From: Halobacteriovorax sp. JY17
GTDB taxonomy: Bacteria > Bdellovibrionota > Bacteriovoracia > Bacteriovoracales > Bacteriovoracaceae
Assembly: GCF_002753895.1 (NCBI RefSeq)
Contig: NZ_NJER01000001.1
Location: forward strand, 1,302,910-1,366,909
Direction of reading: 5' to 3'
Length of the DNA stretch: 64,000 nt
Shown: positions 1 through 8,226 of the stretch, piece after piece
Layout of the letters: each line of letters begins with the position of its first letter
How positions within the stretch are numbered: the first letter of the stretch is position 1
Notes under the pieces: model-generated
Seen by the model: only the letters and a program-made list of their open reading frames with translations
Databases searched by the model: none
What the model was told of the DNA's origin: nothing
Translations under genes and position numbers: made by a program

Positions 1-1
1 T

Positions 2-652
2 TGCCAAGAGAGAGAGAATCTTTTTGGAAGAAGTTCTCTTAAATATCCAAAAGACTATATCAGAAAGCCTTTCTCAAAAAACTATGTAAAACACATAAGA
101 GAAAATTACGCCCAGGCTCATCCTGATGAAGATTGGGCCGAAACCTTTGCTGTGTGGTTAGATCCAAAGTCTAATTGGAAAGAGAAATATAAGAATTGGA
201 AAGCGCTAGAAAAGCTTAATTATGTAGACAAAACTATGAAGTCCATCAGAGGAAAGCGTCCACTTTTAAAAAATAAAGATACTGTCGATGAAATTTCCAC
301 ATTAGGAATTACGCTTAGAACTTATCTTAGTAGAAAAGAAAAAATAAAAAGTAAGTACAAAGCTCCAATCTTTGGAAAGAATTTAAGTAAAGTCTTTAGC
401 CCCGGTCGAAAGAATAATGCGCTTAGTTTCATTACTTTAAATGAGAGAGAGCTTTGCATAAGAGTTGCAAAAAATACGAATCAGTATCATTATATAGTTA
501 GAGATGTTTTAAAAGAGCTCAAAGGTGAATGTAGAGATAAGAGCCTCACTCTTAAAATGCCTATCTCTCAAACGAGAGAAACTCTTATACAGTTACTAAG
601 TAAATCAACTCTACACTACGTTAAGCAAGGAAAGAATAAGGTCATCATGTGA
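2..652 (+). CDS. Putative zinc-binding metallopeptidase, C-terminal part (5' end outside window)
   Basis: The frame is open from the first bases of the window, so the gene starts upstream; 216 residues are visible. The motif HPDEDWAETFAVWL near visible residue 41 resembles the conserved block of the Peptidase_Mx family (putative zinc-binding metallopeptidases). The expected HExxH zinc site would lie upstream and cannot be checked. The remainder is lysine-rich with no domain I recognise. The stop overlaps the GTG start of the next gene (GTGA), so the two are translationally coupled. A shorter reading from the ATG at 152 is possible but would remove the conserved motif. The family call rests on one motif. 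Confidence 0.6.
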   Translation, partial: CQERENLFGRSSLKYPKDYIRKPFSKNYVKHIRENYAQAHPDEDWAETFAVWLDPKSNWKEKYKNWKALEKLNYVDKTMKSIRGKRPLLKNKDTVDEISTLGITLRTYLSRKEKIKSKYKAPIFGKNLSKVFSPGRKNNALSFITLNERELCIRVAKNTNQYHYIVRDVLKELKGECRDKSLTLKMPISQTRETLIQLLSKSTLHYVKQGKNKVIM

Positions 653-1659
653 AAATACTCGTTCTAATGCATAAAGACCTTGTCCCCCCTGAAGATATTC
701 AAGAGAAAGATTTTAATAAAGATGAAGTCCCATGGATAACTGAATACGATGTGATCAAAGCACTTAGAGAGCTGGGACATAGCGTTTTCCCTTGTGGTGT
801 CATTAGTGATTTAAAAGTCATAAAGAACGCTATTGATGAATTTAAACCCACTCTCATTTTCAATTTACTCGAAGAATTTGATGGTGAAGTTCTCTTTGAT
901 CAAAATGTTGTGAGTTACTTAGAACTACTTAGAGTGCCCTACACAGGATGTAATCCTCGAGGGCTTATGCTTGCTAGAGATAAAGCACTCACCAAGAAGA
1001 TTCTTCTCTTTCACAGATTGAAGACCCCTCAGTTTCAAGTCTTTCCAAAGAATAAGAAAACGAGAAAGTTAAAGCACTTAGAATACCCTCTCATTGTAAA
1101 ATGTTTAACAGAGGAAGCTTCCCTTGCCATTGCCAAGGCTTCAATTGTTTACAACGAAGAAAAACTCAGAGAGAGAGTTCAATATATAAATCAAAAAATA
1201 GGTGTCGATGCCATCGTTGAAGAGTTTATTGAAGGGCGTGAGTTCTATGTTGGAGTAATGGGGAATTATCAAATAAAAACTCTACCGATATGGGAATTAA
1301 AATTTGAAAAAGTCGAAAAGCCTGAAAAGGAGCTCTATTCTAATAGAGCGAAGTGGAATAATAAGTATAGAGACCGAAAAGGAATTAAAACAGAGCACGC
1401 AGAACTTGATACGGAGACAGTGAAGAGAATTCAACATATTTGTAAGAAAGCCTACAAGCACTTAAACCTAAATGGCTATGCTAGAGTTGACCTTAGAATG
1501 AATAGTAATGGAGACATTTACATCATAGAAGTTAATCCAAATCCAAATATTGCCCGCGAAGATGAATTTGCCTCTAGTGCTGCTCATAGAGAAATTCAAT
1601 ACACAAAGCTTATTACTCAGATTTTAAAGCTTGCAAAGTCTTGGGCAAAGAAAGTCTAA
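649..1659 (+). CDS. D-Ala-D-Ala ligase-like ATP-grasp enzyme
   Basis: This 336-residue protein has the ATP-grasp layout of the COG1181 (Ddl) family: an N-terminal Rossmann-like part (MKILVLMHKD), a lid region with YTGCNPRGLMLARDK around residues 98-112, a lysine in IVKCLTEEAS, the acidic VEEFIEGREFYVGV, and the metal-binding EVNPNPNIA near residue 294. It should join a carboxylate to an amine using ATP. Whether the product is D-Ala-D-Ala or another amide or peptide cannot be told. It starts with GTG overlapping the stop of a metallopeptidase gene. That pairing fits ATP-grasp/peptidase neighbourhoods that make or modify small peptides better than a housekeeping Ddl, which normally sits with mur genes. 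Its stop overlaps the convergent receiver gene. Confidence 0.8.
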   Translation: MKILVLMHKDLVPPEDIQEKDFNKDEVPWITEYDVIKALRELGHSVFPCGVISDLKVIKNAIDEFKPTLIFNLLEEFDGEVLFDQNVVSYLELLRVPYTGCNPRGLMLARDKALTKKILLFHRLKTPQFQVFPKNKKTRKLKHLEYPLIVKCLTEEASLAIAKASIVYNEEKLRERVQYINQKIGVDAIVEEFIEGREFYVGVMGNYQIKTLPIWELKFEKVEKPEKELYSNRAKWNNKYRDRKGIKTEHAELDTETVKRIQHICKKAYKHLNLNGYARVDLRMNSNGDIYIIEVNPNPNIAREDEFASSAAHREIQYTKLITQILKLAKSWAKKV

Positions 1660-2063
1660 GCTCTTTTTTTCTTTAGAACTTCTTCTATTTTTGAAAGTAA
1701 TTTTTGTTCGTCGAAGGGTTTGATGAGATATTGAGAGACTCCTCGATTAATGGCCTCTACAACATGGTAGCGATCAGTATCAGAAGTCACCATAACAAAG
1801 GGAATTTCATTAAAGTCAGCATTTCTCTTTAGGTAGTCTAGAAAATGAATACCATCAAGTTCTGGCATTTCCCAATCAGCTAAGACCATATCAACTCTTT
1901 GATTCTCTAGGAAGGCCTGTTCTATAAAGTCAACTGCACCTACTCCATTAACTTCTTCATGGATATTTCTAAATCCATTCTTTCGAAGTAAAGTTGTAAT
2001 AAAGTTTCGAACATCTATATCATCATCGACAACTAGAATATTCATGTCAGGATTGATTCTCAT
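1656..2063 (-). CDS. Stand-alone CheY-like response regulator receiver
   Basis: The 135-residue protein is a single receiver domain. The acidic cluster is VVDDDID (Asp13-15), the phosphoacceptor is Asp63 in LADWEMP, the switch Thr is in MVTSD, and the conserved Lys is in YLIKPF. No output domain follows, so it should act by protein contact, as CheY does. The partner kinase is not in the neighbourhood. A shorter start at Met7 (MNILVVDD) is equally plausible because no clear ribosome-binding site is visible for either. The 3' end overlaps the convergent ATP-grasp gene by 4 bases. Confidence 0.85.
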   Translation of the reverse strand: MRINPDMNILVVDDDIDVRNFITTLLRKNGFRNIHEEVNGVGAVDFIEQAFLENQRVDMVLADWEMPELDGIHFLDYLKRNADFNEIPFVMVTSDTDRYHVVEAINRGVSQYLIKPFDEQKLLSKIEEVLKKKRA

Positions 2064-2121
2064 AAATGAATTATAGAATCTATAGCTTAAGGAAATCAGA
2101 GTAATTGTGAAGATTTTTGGT

Positions 2122-2832
2122 CTATTTCAAATTATCTAGTTTCTTAAGTAAAGCTTTAATTCCAGGCTTTAAAGGTATCGCTGTTTTCTTAGCTTCAGCT
2201 TCTAGTGACTCAAGAAATTGGTAAGGAAGCTTTTTTTGCAACATATTTACGAGCCAAATTGGTAGCGAACCTTTTGGGTCTACCAACAAAGTCATTCGAA
2301 CAGAAGAGAATTCTCCGTGTCTTCTAAACTCTAAAGTTCCGTAGGACATTTCGGCCCTAACAATATCTTTAACTGGGGGATAATTCTTATCTTCTACAGA
2401 GTAAGTATCAACTACTAAGAACTTATTCTTTTCATCTAACCTTAATTCATTCATCAAGATCATATCCCTATCCGCAGCAGGCCACGGAAGATCATTATTG
2501 CTATAAGTAGTAGCCTTTAGATCGTTAAATTCTTTAATTGTCCTCTTCTCTGTCATATTTGGAGCCCATCTAATCGTTCCCTCAACATCTCTTAGTAGAG
2601 ATAAAATATTTTCTAAAGGTGCTTCCAAAATAGCTTCTGCTTTAAAGCCTACAATTTTTGAGTCCTTCGCTTTCTGCGAGTAAACGACTACTCCTTTCTT
2701 AGTGTAGACTTTATCCCACCCTGAAGGATTGAAGAATTCGGTGAAGTCATTACTTGCGAGAGAAGTTGTAGATATTAAAAATACAAGTAGTAAAAGTACT
2801 TTCAAAATAATCGTCCTTAATATTTGAATCAT
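2122..2832 (-). CDS. Secreted START/SRPBCC-domain protein
   Basis: The 236-residue product starts with a hydrophobic signal peptide (cleavage probably after SLAS, near residue 27). The rest matches the START-type lipid-binding fold seen in many Gram-negative exported proteins: WDKVYTKKGVVVYS, then LLRDVEGTIRWAPNM, the hallmark NDLPWPAADRDMI around residues 112-124, and VDPKGSLPIWLVN near the C terminus. Family members are thought to bind a hydrophobic ligand in the periplasm; the ligand here is unknown. It is monocistronic, divergent from the nuclease-like gene at 2986. No good ribosome-binding site precedes the chosen ATG, but it gives a sensible signal peptide. Confidence 0.75.
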   Translation of the reverse strand: MIQILRTIILKVLLLLVFLISTTSLASNDFTEFFNPSGWDKVYTKKGVVVYSQKAKDSKIVGFKAEAILEAPLENILSLLRDVEGTIRWAPNMTEKRTIKEFNDLKATTYSNNDLPWPAADRDMILMNELRLDEKNKFLVVDTYSVEDKNYPPVKDIVRAEMSYGTLEFRRHGEFSSVRMTLLVDPKGSLPIWLVNMLQKKLPYQFLESLEAEAKKTAIPLKPGIKALLKKLDNLK

Positions 2833-2950
2833 CTAATGCTACCACAAAGAAGTATTTTTTATATGGGAAATTTCTAACAAATATTACTAAAATTAGATAG
2901 TTATATATAGAAACACAAGAAAATAGAATAGAATCAAAACAATAACCGAC

Positions 2951-2979
2951 TTGGCTATTCAAGTTACCTTCGGTAGAAT
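2951..2979 (+). promoter_or_regulatory. Candidate sigma70-type promoter giving a leaderless mRNA
   Basis: A -35-like TTGGCT (2951-2956), a 17-base spacer and a -10-like TAGAAT (2974-2979) lie directly before the ATG at 2986. The usual start point seven bases past the -10 element would fall on the A of that ATG. No Shine-Dalgarno sequence lies between. Inferred from spacing only. Confidence 0.5.
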
Positions 2980-2985
2980 CGACGC

Positions 2986-3666
2986 ATGAAAAGCCTTCTC
3001 GTTACTCTATTTATTCTCTCTTCTCTATCGGTAAGATCTGAAGTCTTTAAGAAAGAAAAACTTGTTTCACTTAATGAAATTCATCCGACTCAGGCCTTTA
3101 TTGGTCTCGACCAAATTCCTGATAAAGTAAGAAAAATATTAAAAAAGTATAAGAAAGACTCTCTTGACAACTATCTTAAGGAGAAATGGACTCCTGCGAT
3201 ACTTGGACCCGATCAGAAGTATTGGATCATCGATCACCATCACTTGAGCTTCGCTCTCTTAAAAGCGGATATACCAAAAGAAAAGAAGAGACTCTACCTT
3301 AAAATCATCCATGACTGGTCGAATAAGAATTGGAATACTTTTGCGCAAGAAATGGAAAGAGAGAAATTTCTCTACTTAAAAGACGATAATTTTAACACTC
3401 TTAACTTCCAAGATATTCCTGAAAATATTGAGAGCTTAAAAGACAATCCTTATAGAAGTTTAGCCTACTTTGCGAGAGAAGAAGGTTGTTTTGATAAAGT
3501 AGATATTCCTTTTCTAGAGTTTACTTGGGCAGAGTTCTTCTACCTCCAGAGTATCCGAATTAATAGCGATAGAAATTATCAAAGAGCACTGAAAGCCGCT
3601 CTCAAACTTTGCCATAGTAGTGAAGCGAGCAATCTACCAGGCTTTAAAGAAAAAATTATCCCTTAA
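2986..3666 (+). CDS. Secreted ParB-like nuclease-family protein (ParBc_2 type)
   Basis: The 226-residue protein has a short signal peptide (cleavage probably after VRS, residue 18). It then shows the pattern of the ParBc_2 family of putative ParB-like nucleases: a HPTQAFIG segment near residue 33, a YLKEKWTPAILGP stretch, and a DHHHLSFAL motif near residue 83. The family's activity is poorly established; a nuclease role comes only from fold similarity. Nothing else in the sequence tells the substrate. The start codon probably coincides with the transcription start (see the promoter entry). The last 11 bases overlap the convergent TatD-family gene. Confidence 0.65.
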   Translation: MKSLLVTLFILSSLSVRSEVFKKEKLVSLNEIHPTQAFIGLDQIPDKVRKILKKYKKDSLDNYLKEKWTPAILGPDQKYWIIDHHHLSFALLKADIPKEKKRLYLKIIHDWSNKNWNTFAQEMEREKFLYLKDDNFNTLNFQDIPENIESLKDNPYRSLAYFAREEGCFDKVDIPFLEFTWAEFFYLQSIRINSDRNYQRALKAALKLCHSSEASNLPGFKEKIIP

Positions 3667-4315
3667 TCCTTAGAAAGTTCTTCATACACTGGTCAGCTAA
3701 ATCTTTTAAATCCATAGAAAGAAGAGTTGAAGCTCTCTTATACGCATCAAAGATTGAAAATTCTTGCTGATCATCAGTTTCTATAAAGAGTCTATTATTA
3801 GGTATTAAACTTAGAGACTTCATGGCCTTTGAGTTCTCTCGAAAGAGCATACTACCATAAGAGAAGTAATCCCCTCTCTCGACTAATTTCTGAGTCATCT
3901 CTTCACTTCCATTATAATCGTGAAAAACTAAGTGACCCTTAAAACCGATATCTCTTACGCAATTTAAAACTTCTTGATAGGCCTTCACACAGTGAATAAT
4001 AATAAAGGAGTCCTCTCTTAAAGAAGCAATTTCTAATTGAAACTTAAAGACCTCTTCCTGAGTTTCAAAAGAAGTACTCTTAAAAGATCTATCTAATCCC
4101 ATTTCTCCCATACAAAGAAAATCGCTCTCTAAGAAAAACTTTTTAAAATAATCTCTATTTTCCAAGTGCTTTCTTTCTATCCACCAAGGATGAATTCCAG
4201 CGCAACGAAAATCACCTTTAGTAAACTCTACTGTGCCCTTGCGAATATCAACATTATAGAAGTTGATAACTTCTGGATCGTTTTTTAAAATATGAGTATG
4301 AAAGTTTAAGTACAT
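3656..4315 (-). CDS. TatD-family metal-dependent hydrolase
   Basis: The 219-residue protein has the amidohydrolase-type metal sites of TatD nucleases in order: HTH at residues 6-8, the GEMGLDR loop near residue 70, IIHCVKAYQEV, VFHDYNGS, and the ETDD near the C terminus. TatD proteins act as 3'-5' exonucleases or related phosphodiesterases in the cytoplasm. It is about 40 residues shorter than the usual 260, mainly between metal ligands. It lies 21 bases after tcdA on the same strand, so the two are probably co-transcribed. Confidence 0.8.
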   Translation of the reverse strand: MYLNFHTHILKNDPEVINFYNVDIRKGTVEFTKGDFRCAGIHPWWIERKHLENRDYFKKFFLESDFLCMGEMGLDRSFKSTSFETQEEVFKFQLEIASLREDSFIIIHCVKAYQEVLNCVRDIGFKGHLVFHDYNGSEEMTQKLVERGDYFSYGSMLFRENSKAMKSLSLIPNNRLFIETDDQQEFSIFDAYKRASTLLSMDLKDLADQCMKNFLRIKG

Positions 4316-4336
4316 TAACTAGATTATAGATCGGTT

Positions 4337-5131
4337 TTAGTTTTTTACAAAATCTGAAGACTTAGAACAAATATCTTTCACCACTTCACTAGCAGCAACA
4401 AAACCAAAAGTTCCTGTAACAAAAGCAGCACTTCCAAATCCTGTATAACAATCTAGACGGTAACTTTTCTGCTCTTCTTTTCTTATTTGGCAAACACTTC
4501 CATCATCTTGTGCCAGAAAGGGAAGTTCAGGTAAGAAGACACTTTTGATATTAAAAGGAGTTCTATCTGTTGGATAAGAGTACTCTCTTCTAAGCTTCTT
4601 TCTAAGCCTTTGAAGTAGACGGTCATTCCACGAGTTCGCTAAATCATCCACAAGGATCTTCGTCGGATCTTGCTTCCCGCCTGCTCCACCAATAGTAATG
4701 ATAGGTATACTTCTCTTTAGGCATTCATCAACAAGTACTGCCTTGTTGTCGAGAGAGTCTATAGCATCAACGACATAGTCAAACTCTTCTGAAAGAATAT
4801 CTGCAACAGTAGAACTCGTTAAGAAGTCTTCAATAGCACTAATCTTCACATCAGGATTAATGAGCAAGCACCTCTCTTCAAGGGCCCGAACTTTTAGTCT
4901 TCCAATATTTCCATCGAGAGCGTGAAGCTGTCTATTAACATTTGTTATGCAAATATCATCTAGATCAACCATTGTGATTCTTCCAATTCCTGAGCGAACA
5001 AGAGCCTCAACGGTCCATGATCCTACGCCCCCGATTCCAACGACACAGATATGGGCAGAACGAAGAGCGCTAGGAGCTTGTGCCCCATACAATCTTGAAA
5101 TTCCACTAAAACGATAATTTTCTTCACTCAT
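4337..5131 (-). CDS. tcdA: tRNA threonylcarbamoyladenosine dehydratase
   Basis: The 264-residue protein belongs to the ThiF/MoeB/E1 superfamily. The nucleotide-binding GIGGVGSW is at about residues 32-39, followed by DDICITNVNRQ with the conserved Arg/Gln, and DAIDSLDNKA. The N-terminal RFSGISRLYG matches TcdA (formerly CsdL/YgdL). TcdA cyclises N6-threonylcarbamoyladenosine at position 37 of ANN-decoding tRNAs, using ATP. E. coli TcdA is about the same length. It is divergent from rlmN, another RNA-modification gene, with only about 60 bases between the starts. Confidence 0.9.
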   Translation of the reverse strand: MSEENYRFSGISRLYGAQAPSALRSAHICVVGIGGVGSWTVEALVRSGIGRITMVDLDDICITNVNRQLHALDGNIGRLKVRALEERCLLINPDVKISAIEDFLTSSTVADILSEEFDYVVDAIDSLDNKAVLVDECLKRSIPIITIGGAGGKQDPTKILVDDLANSWNDRLLQRLRKKLRREYSYPTDRTPFNIKSVFLPELPFLAQDDGSVCQIRKEEQKSYRLDCYTGFGSAAFVTGTFGFVAASEVVKDICSKSSDFVKN

Positions 5132-5197
5132 TTTTTTTATTTAACACAACTTCATCCAGTTGCAAAAGCTAACTTTGCAGAATATATAATAATGACG

Positions 5198-6271
5198 ATG
5201 AAATACACACCACAGCTCACTTCCATTTATAGCCTAACCCTTAACGAGCTTCAAAATGAGTTTTCAAGGAATAGTTTTAAAGAATTAGGAGCCACTGAAC
5301 TCTATCGAAACCTCTATAAAACCTTTAATTCAACGCTAGACAATGTTCCCAATATCGCTGAGAACTCAATTAGATTTATTAAAGAAAATTATTCTCTGGA
5401 GCTTCCAAAAATTTCAAAAATTCAGAAATCAGATGATTTAACAGTAAAGTTTCTCATGGAAATGAGAGATGGATATAAAGTAGAGACGGTTCTTATCCCC
5501 TTCGCCAAGAAGTATACTATTTGTCTCTCTAGCCAAGTAGGCTGTGCTATGAAGTGCAGTTTTTGTTTTACGGGTAAGCAGGGACTCGCCAGAAATTTGG
5601 AGACCCATGAAATAGTGGGACAGTATATTATTGCCTATAAGTGGCTCCGAGAAAATAGACCTGAAAAGATAGCTCCTCCTAATATTGTTTTCATGGGACA
5701 GGGAGAACCACTTCACAATTTTGACCATGTAAAAAAGGCCATTGAAATCTTTCTTATTGCTCAGGGACTTCATATAGGTTTTCGACAAATAACTCTTTCT
5801 ACTGCGGGTTATTTACCCGGCTTAAAAAGATACTCAGAGCTTCCAAATATAAATCTTGCCCTATCTCTTCACTCACCAGTTGATGAGCATAGAAGTACAT
5901 TAATTCCTCTAAATAAGAAGTTTAACCTTGAGACTCTTTTTAAGAACCTTGATGAGATTAAATTATTAAAAAGGCAATTCATCACCTATGAATATCTTCT
6001 GATTAAAGATTTAAATGATAGAGATGAAGACATTGAGTTACTTGCCAAGTGGTTAGTCAATAGACGCTCTCTTATAAATATTATTCCTTTTAATGAGTTT
6101 CCTGGTACTCCTTATAAGAGACCCACAAATGAAAGAGTTCTCTACTTTAGAGACGGCCTTGAGAAATACGGGCTAAACGCTAAAATTCGAACGACAAAGG
6201 GTGGTGACATATTGGCCGCCTGTGGACAACTAAACACTAAAGAGAAATTGCAGGAACACTCTATTTTCTAA
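5198..6271 (+). CDS. rlmN: Dual-specificity RNA methyltransferase RlmN (radical SAM)
   Basis: The 357-residue protein carries the radical-SAM cluster motif CAMKCSFC (Cys116, Cys120, Cys123), the GQGEPLHNF segment, and the C-terminal AACGQL whose Cys342 corresponds to the Cys that is methylated during catalysis. RlmN methylates C2 of A2503 in 23S rRNA and A37 of some tRNAs. I chose the second ATG (5198): a TATAAT lies at 5185-5190, so the start of transcription would fall at about 5197. The upstream ATG at 5192 adds two residues and cannot be excluded. No Shine-Dalgarno sequence is present. Confidence 0.93.
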   Translation: MKYTPQLTSIYSLTLNELQNEFSRNSFKELGATELYRNLYKTFNSTLDNVPNIAENSIRFIKENYSLELPKISKIQKSDDLTVKFLMEMRDGYKVETVLIPFAKKYTICLSSQVGCAMKCSFCFTGKQGLARNLETHEIVGQYIIAYKWLRENRPEKIAPPNIVFMGQGEPLHNFDHVKKAIEIFLIAQGLHIGFRQITLSTAGYLPGLKRYSELPNINLALSLHSPVDEHRSTLIPLNKKFNLETLFKNLDEIKLLKRQFITYEYLLIKDLNDRDEDIELLAKWLVNRRSLINIIPFNEFPGTPYKRPTNERVLYFRDGLEKYGLNAKIRTTKGGDILAACGQLNTKEKLQEHSIF

Positions 6272-6303
6272 CTTTTCCCTACTTCATTATTACTTTATTA
6301 CAT

Positions 6304-6331
6304 AACCCCTGATTAAGCATTGCTAGGGGTT
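6304..6331. other. Stem-loop between rlmN and the protease gene
   Basis: AACCCCT (6304-6310) and AGGGGTT (6325-6331) form a perfect 7-bp stem, and AGCA/TGCT can pair inside the loop. No U-run follows on the plus strand, so it may be a weak terminator for rlmN or a leader structure for the next gene, whose ATG is at 6368. Confidence 0.4.
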
Positions 6332-6367
6332 TATAAAATATGATTCTATATTTTCCAGGGAGAATAT

Positions 6368-7702
6368 ATGCGTCAATTAAATTTAATTATTTCACTAGGT
6401 TTACTTTTAACACTAGCTTCATGTGAAGATGAAGTTGTAAAATGCCAAGACACTTTCCAAAAAGACTATAATTCACTTAAGCAATCATTTGTGGATATTT
6501 ACTCGCCAAGTACAACGACGGGAGAATTTAAACTCTTCAAACAATCGATTTCTGCATTTACTGCAAAGTATCCAGAAAAATGTACGGTAGACGGAAAAGT
6601 CTATGACTTAACTAGTGACTTAAATAAATTCGTTCAACAAAGTACTGTGAATGAACTTCTCTCCGCCAAAGTCATATACGGAAAGGATGATAGATTAGAT
6701 ATTTCGGCCTCAACTGATCCAAGACATCAAGAATGGTCAAAGGCCGTAGCGGTTCAAATCTCCAAAAGCGATATAGGAACCAATGGAGAACTCTCTACCG
6801 AAACAATTCAAGAAAGTATGAATCTATGCCCAACCGAGCAATTTGCGAATCAAATTAACCCAGGAAGATGTTCTGGCTTTCTTGTTGGAAAGAATATTCT
6901 TGTAACAGCAGGTCACTGTGTTGAAAACCAGGCCGATTGTAATAGCTACCAATGGGCCTTTGGTTTTAAAGAGGGTGTTACAAAGTTAGCGGAGAATCAA
7001 GTCTACTCTTGTAAGAAAATTATTTCTCAACAACTAAGTGATTCAACTAAGGCAGACTTTGCAGTCATTGAATTAGATAGAAATGTTGAAGACGCGAAAC
7101 CACTTTCTTTTAGAACTGAAGGTGAAGTAAAGAAAGACGATCCAATAACAGTTATGGGTCACCCTTCAGGTCTTCCAATGAAAGTTGCCGCTGGAGCAAA
7201 TATTAGAACAAATACCAATGACTGGTACTTTGTTGGAAATCTAGATACATTTGGAGGAAATTCAGGTTCTCCTGTTTTCAATACAACAACAGGTATCGTA
7301 GAGGGAATTCTCGTTCGAGGAGAAACTGACTACTCATGGTCAAGTGATGGTAATGGAAGTTCGTGTCGAGTTGTCTACCAATGTAAGGACGACGAATGTC
7401 GTGGAGAAGATGTAACAAGAATTACCAAAGTGACTGGACTTCCAAAAGTTGCTTCGGCATCTAGTATTCTTGCAGAATTCTTTGAAAACTCTACTCTCAC
7501 ACTCTCAAATAAAGGTATCGCCTTTAACGTACAGGTTAAACTAGGCGACGAAAGCTACCTCGCAGGAACGAAGTTTCTAGACCTCTGTGCTCTACACACG
7601 GCTTCACATGATGAGCCTACGAATTGGCTAGAATCTAGTGTTGTCGATTGTAAGGAAGGTAGAGAAGAGCTCCTTCAAGTTGTTGAGATCTTTAAAAATT
7701 AA
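6368..7702 (+). CDS. Trypsin-like (S1) serine protease lipoprotein
   Basis: The 444-residue protein starts with a lipoprotein signal (lipobox LASC, Cys19). The catalytic triad of the S1 family is visible: His183 in VTAGHC, Asp230 in KADFAVIELD, and Ser299 in GNSGSP. About 150 residues before the protease domain may be a pro- or interaction domain. A cysteine-containing segment after residue 335 resembles no domain I know. The protein should be lipid-anchored in the outer membrane or periplasm. A ribosome-binding site (GGGAGA) precedes the ATG. Substrate is unknown. Confidence 0.85.
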   Translation: MRQLNLIISLGLLLTLASCEDEVVKCQDTFQKDYNSLKQSFVDIYSPSTTTGEFKLFKQSISAFTAKYPEKCTVDGKVYDLTSDLNKFVQQSTVNELLSAKVIYGKDDRLDISASTDPRHQEWSKAVAVQISKSDIGTNGELSTETIQESMNLCPTEQFANQINPGRCSGFLVGKNILVTAGHCVENQADCNSYQWAFGFKEGVTKLAENQVYSCKKIISQQLSDSTKADFAVIELDRNVEDAKPLSFRTEGEVKKDDPITVMGHPSGLPMKVAAGANIRTNTNDWYFVGNLDTFGGNSGSPVFNTTTGIVEGILVRGETDYSWSSDGNGSSCRVVYQCKDDECRGEDVTRITKVTGLPKVASASSILAEFFENSTLTLSNKGIAFNVQVKLGDESYLAGTKFLDLCALHTASHDEPTNWLESSVVDCKEGREELLQVVEIFKN

Positions 7703-7737
7703 AGCTAAATAAAAGACGTTTTTCACAAAATCTTCAC

Positions 7738-7778
7738 ACTCCTTGGCTATCCTATAAATGTAAAGGTAACCAAGGAGT
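7738..7778 (+). promoter_or_regulatory. Inverted repeat hiding the Shine-Dalgarno sequence of the next gene
   Basis: ACTCCTTGG (7738-7746) and CCAAGGAGT (7770-7778) are perfectly complementary over 9 bases. The right arm contains the AAGGAG ribosome-binding site for the ATG at 7783. A TATAAA at 7753-7758 lies in the loop and could instead be a -10 element, in which case the repeat would be a DNA operator around the promoter. Confidence 0.5.
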
Positions 7779-7782
7779 CTCT

Positions 7783-8205
7783 ATGCTCTCAATTCAATTA
7801 AACCCAATCTCAGAAGCTGAAGACGATGAAGTAGAAATGTACTACAAGGTCGAAGAGACGATGGTCGAAAATGGTGACTTGAAAATAAGTCAGGAGGAAC
7901 TCTACGACGAGATAGACTCGCACCATAGTATCTACTTTCTAAAGACCCATGAACACTTTCATGTCTTTACTTTTATAGCTTCTCTATTTATTTATTACAT
8001 TGCCTATGAGCAATACCTACTCGCTTCAGGCCCTTCTCTATCGGGGATTATTTTTTCAGCTCTAGCAACAACAATGCTTGCTCTAAGTTGGGTTATTGCT
8101 CACCCTACACTCAAGCATGAACATGATGTAATGGATTACTATAGAAGTCACAGGATGCTCTTCTACTACAATAAGGATCATTCTAAGCTAAACAAATTGA
8201 AGTAA
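7783..8205 (+). CDS. Unrecognised small membrane protein
   Basis: I do not recognise this 140-residue protein. About 55 acidic N-terminal residues are followed by two predicted membrane helices, roughly residues 62-80 and 86-105, separated by a short loop. A histidine-rich polar C terminus follows. Another cluster of histidines (KTHEHFHVF) sits just before the first helix, which might suggest metal binding, but no known motif is present. The ATG is preceded by a perfect AAGGAG, which is part of an inverted repeat (see separate entry), so translation may be controlled. It is monocistronic and convergent with the next gene. Confidence 0.6.
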   Translation: MLSIQLNPISEAEDDEVEMYYKVEETMVENGDLKISQEELYDEIDSHHSIYFLKTHEHFHVFTFIASLFIYYIAYEQYLLASGPSLSGIIFSALATTMLALSWVIAHPTLKHEHDVMDYYRSHRMLFYYNKDHSKLNKLK

Positions 8206-8226
8206 GAATTAAACATGATACAGGAA

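Noticed and set aside
2750-2962. Open frame of 70 codons on the minus strand
   Set aside because: It overlaps the signal-peptide end of the START-domain gene in another frame and has no ribosome-binding site or sensible protein composition.
5438-5788. 116-codon frame antisense to rlmN
   Set aside because: It lies opposite the conserved radical-SAM motif and is explained by codon bias on the coding strand.
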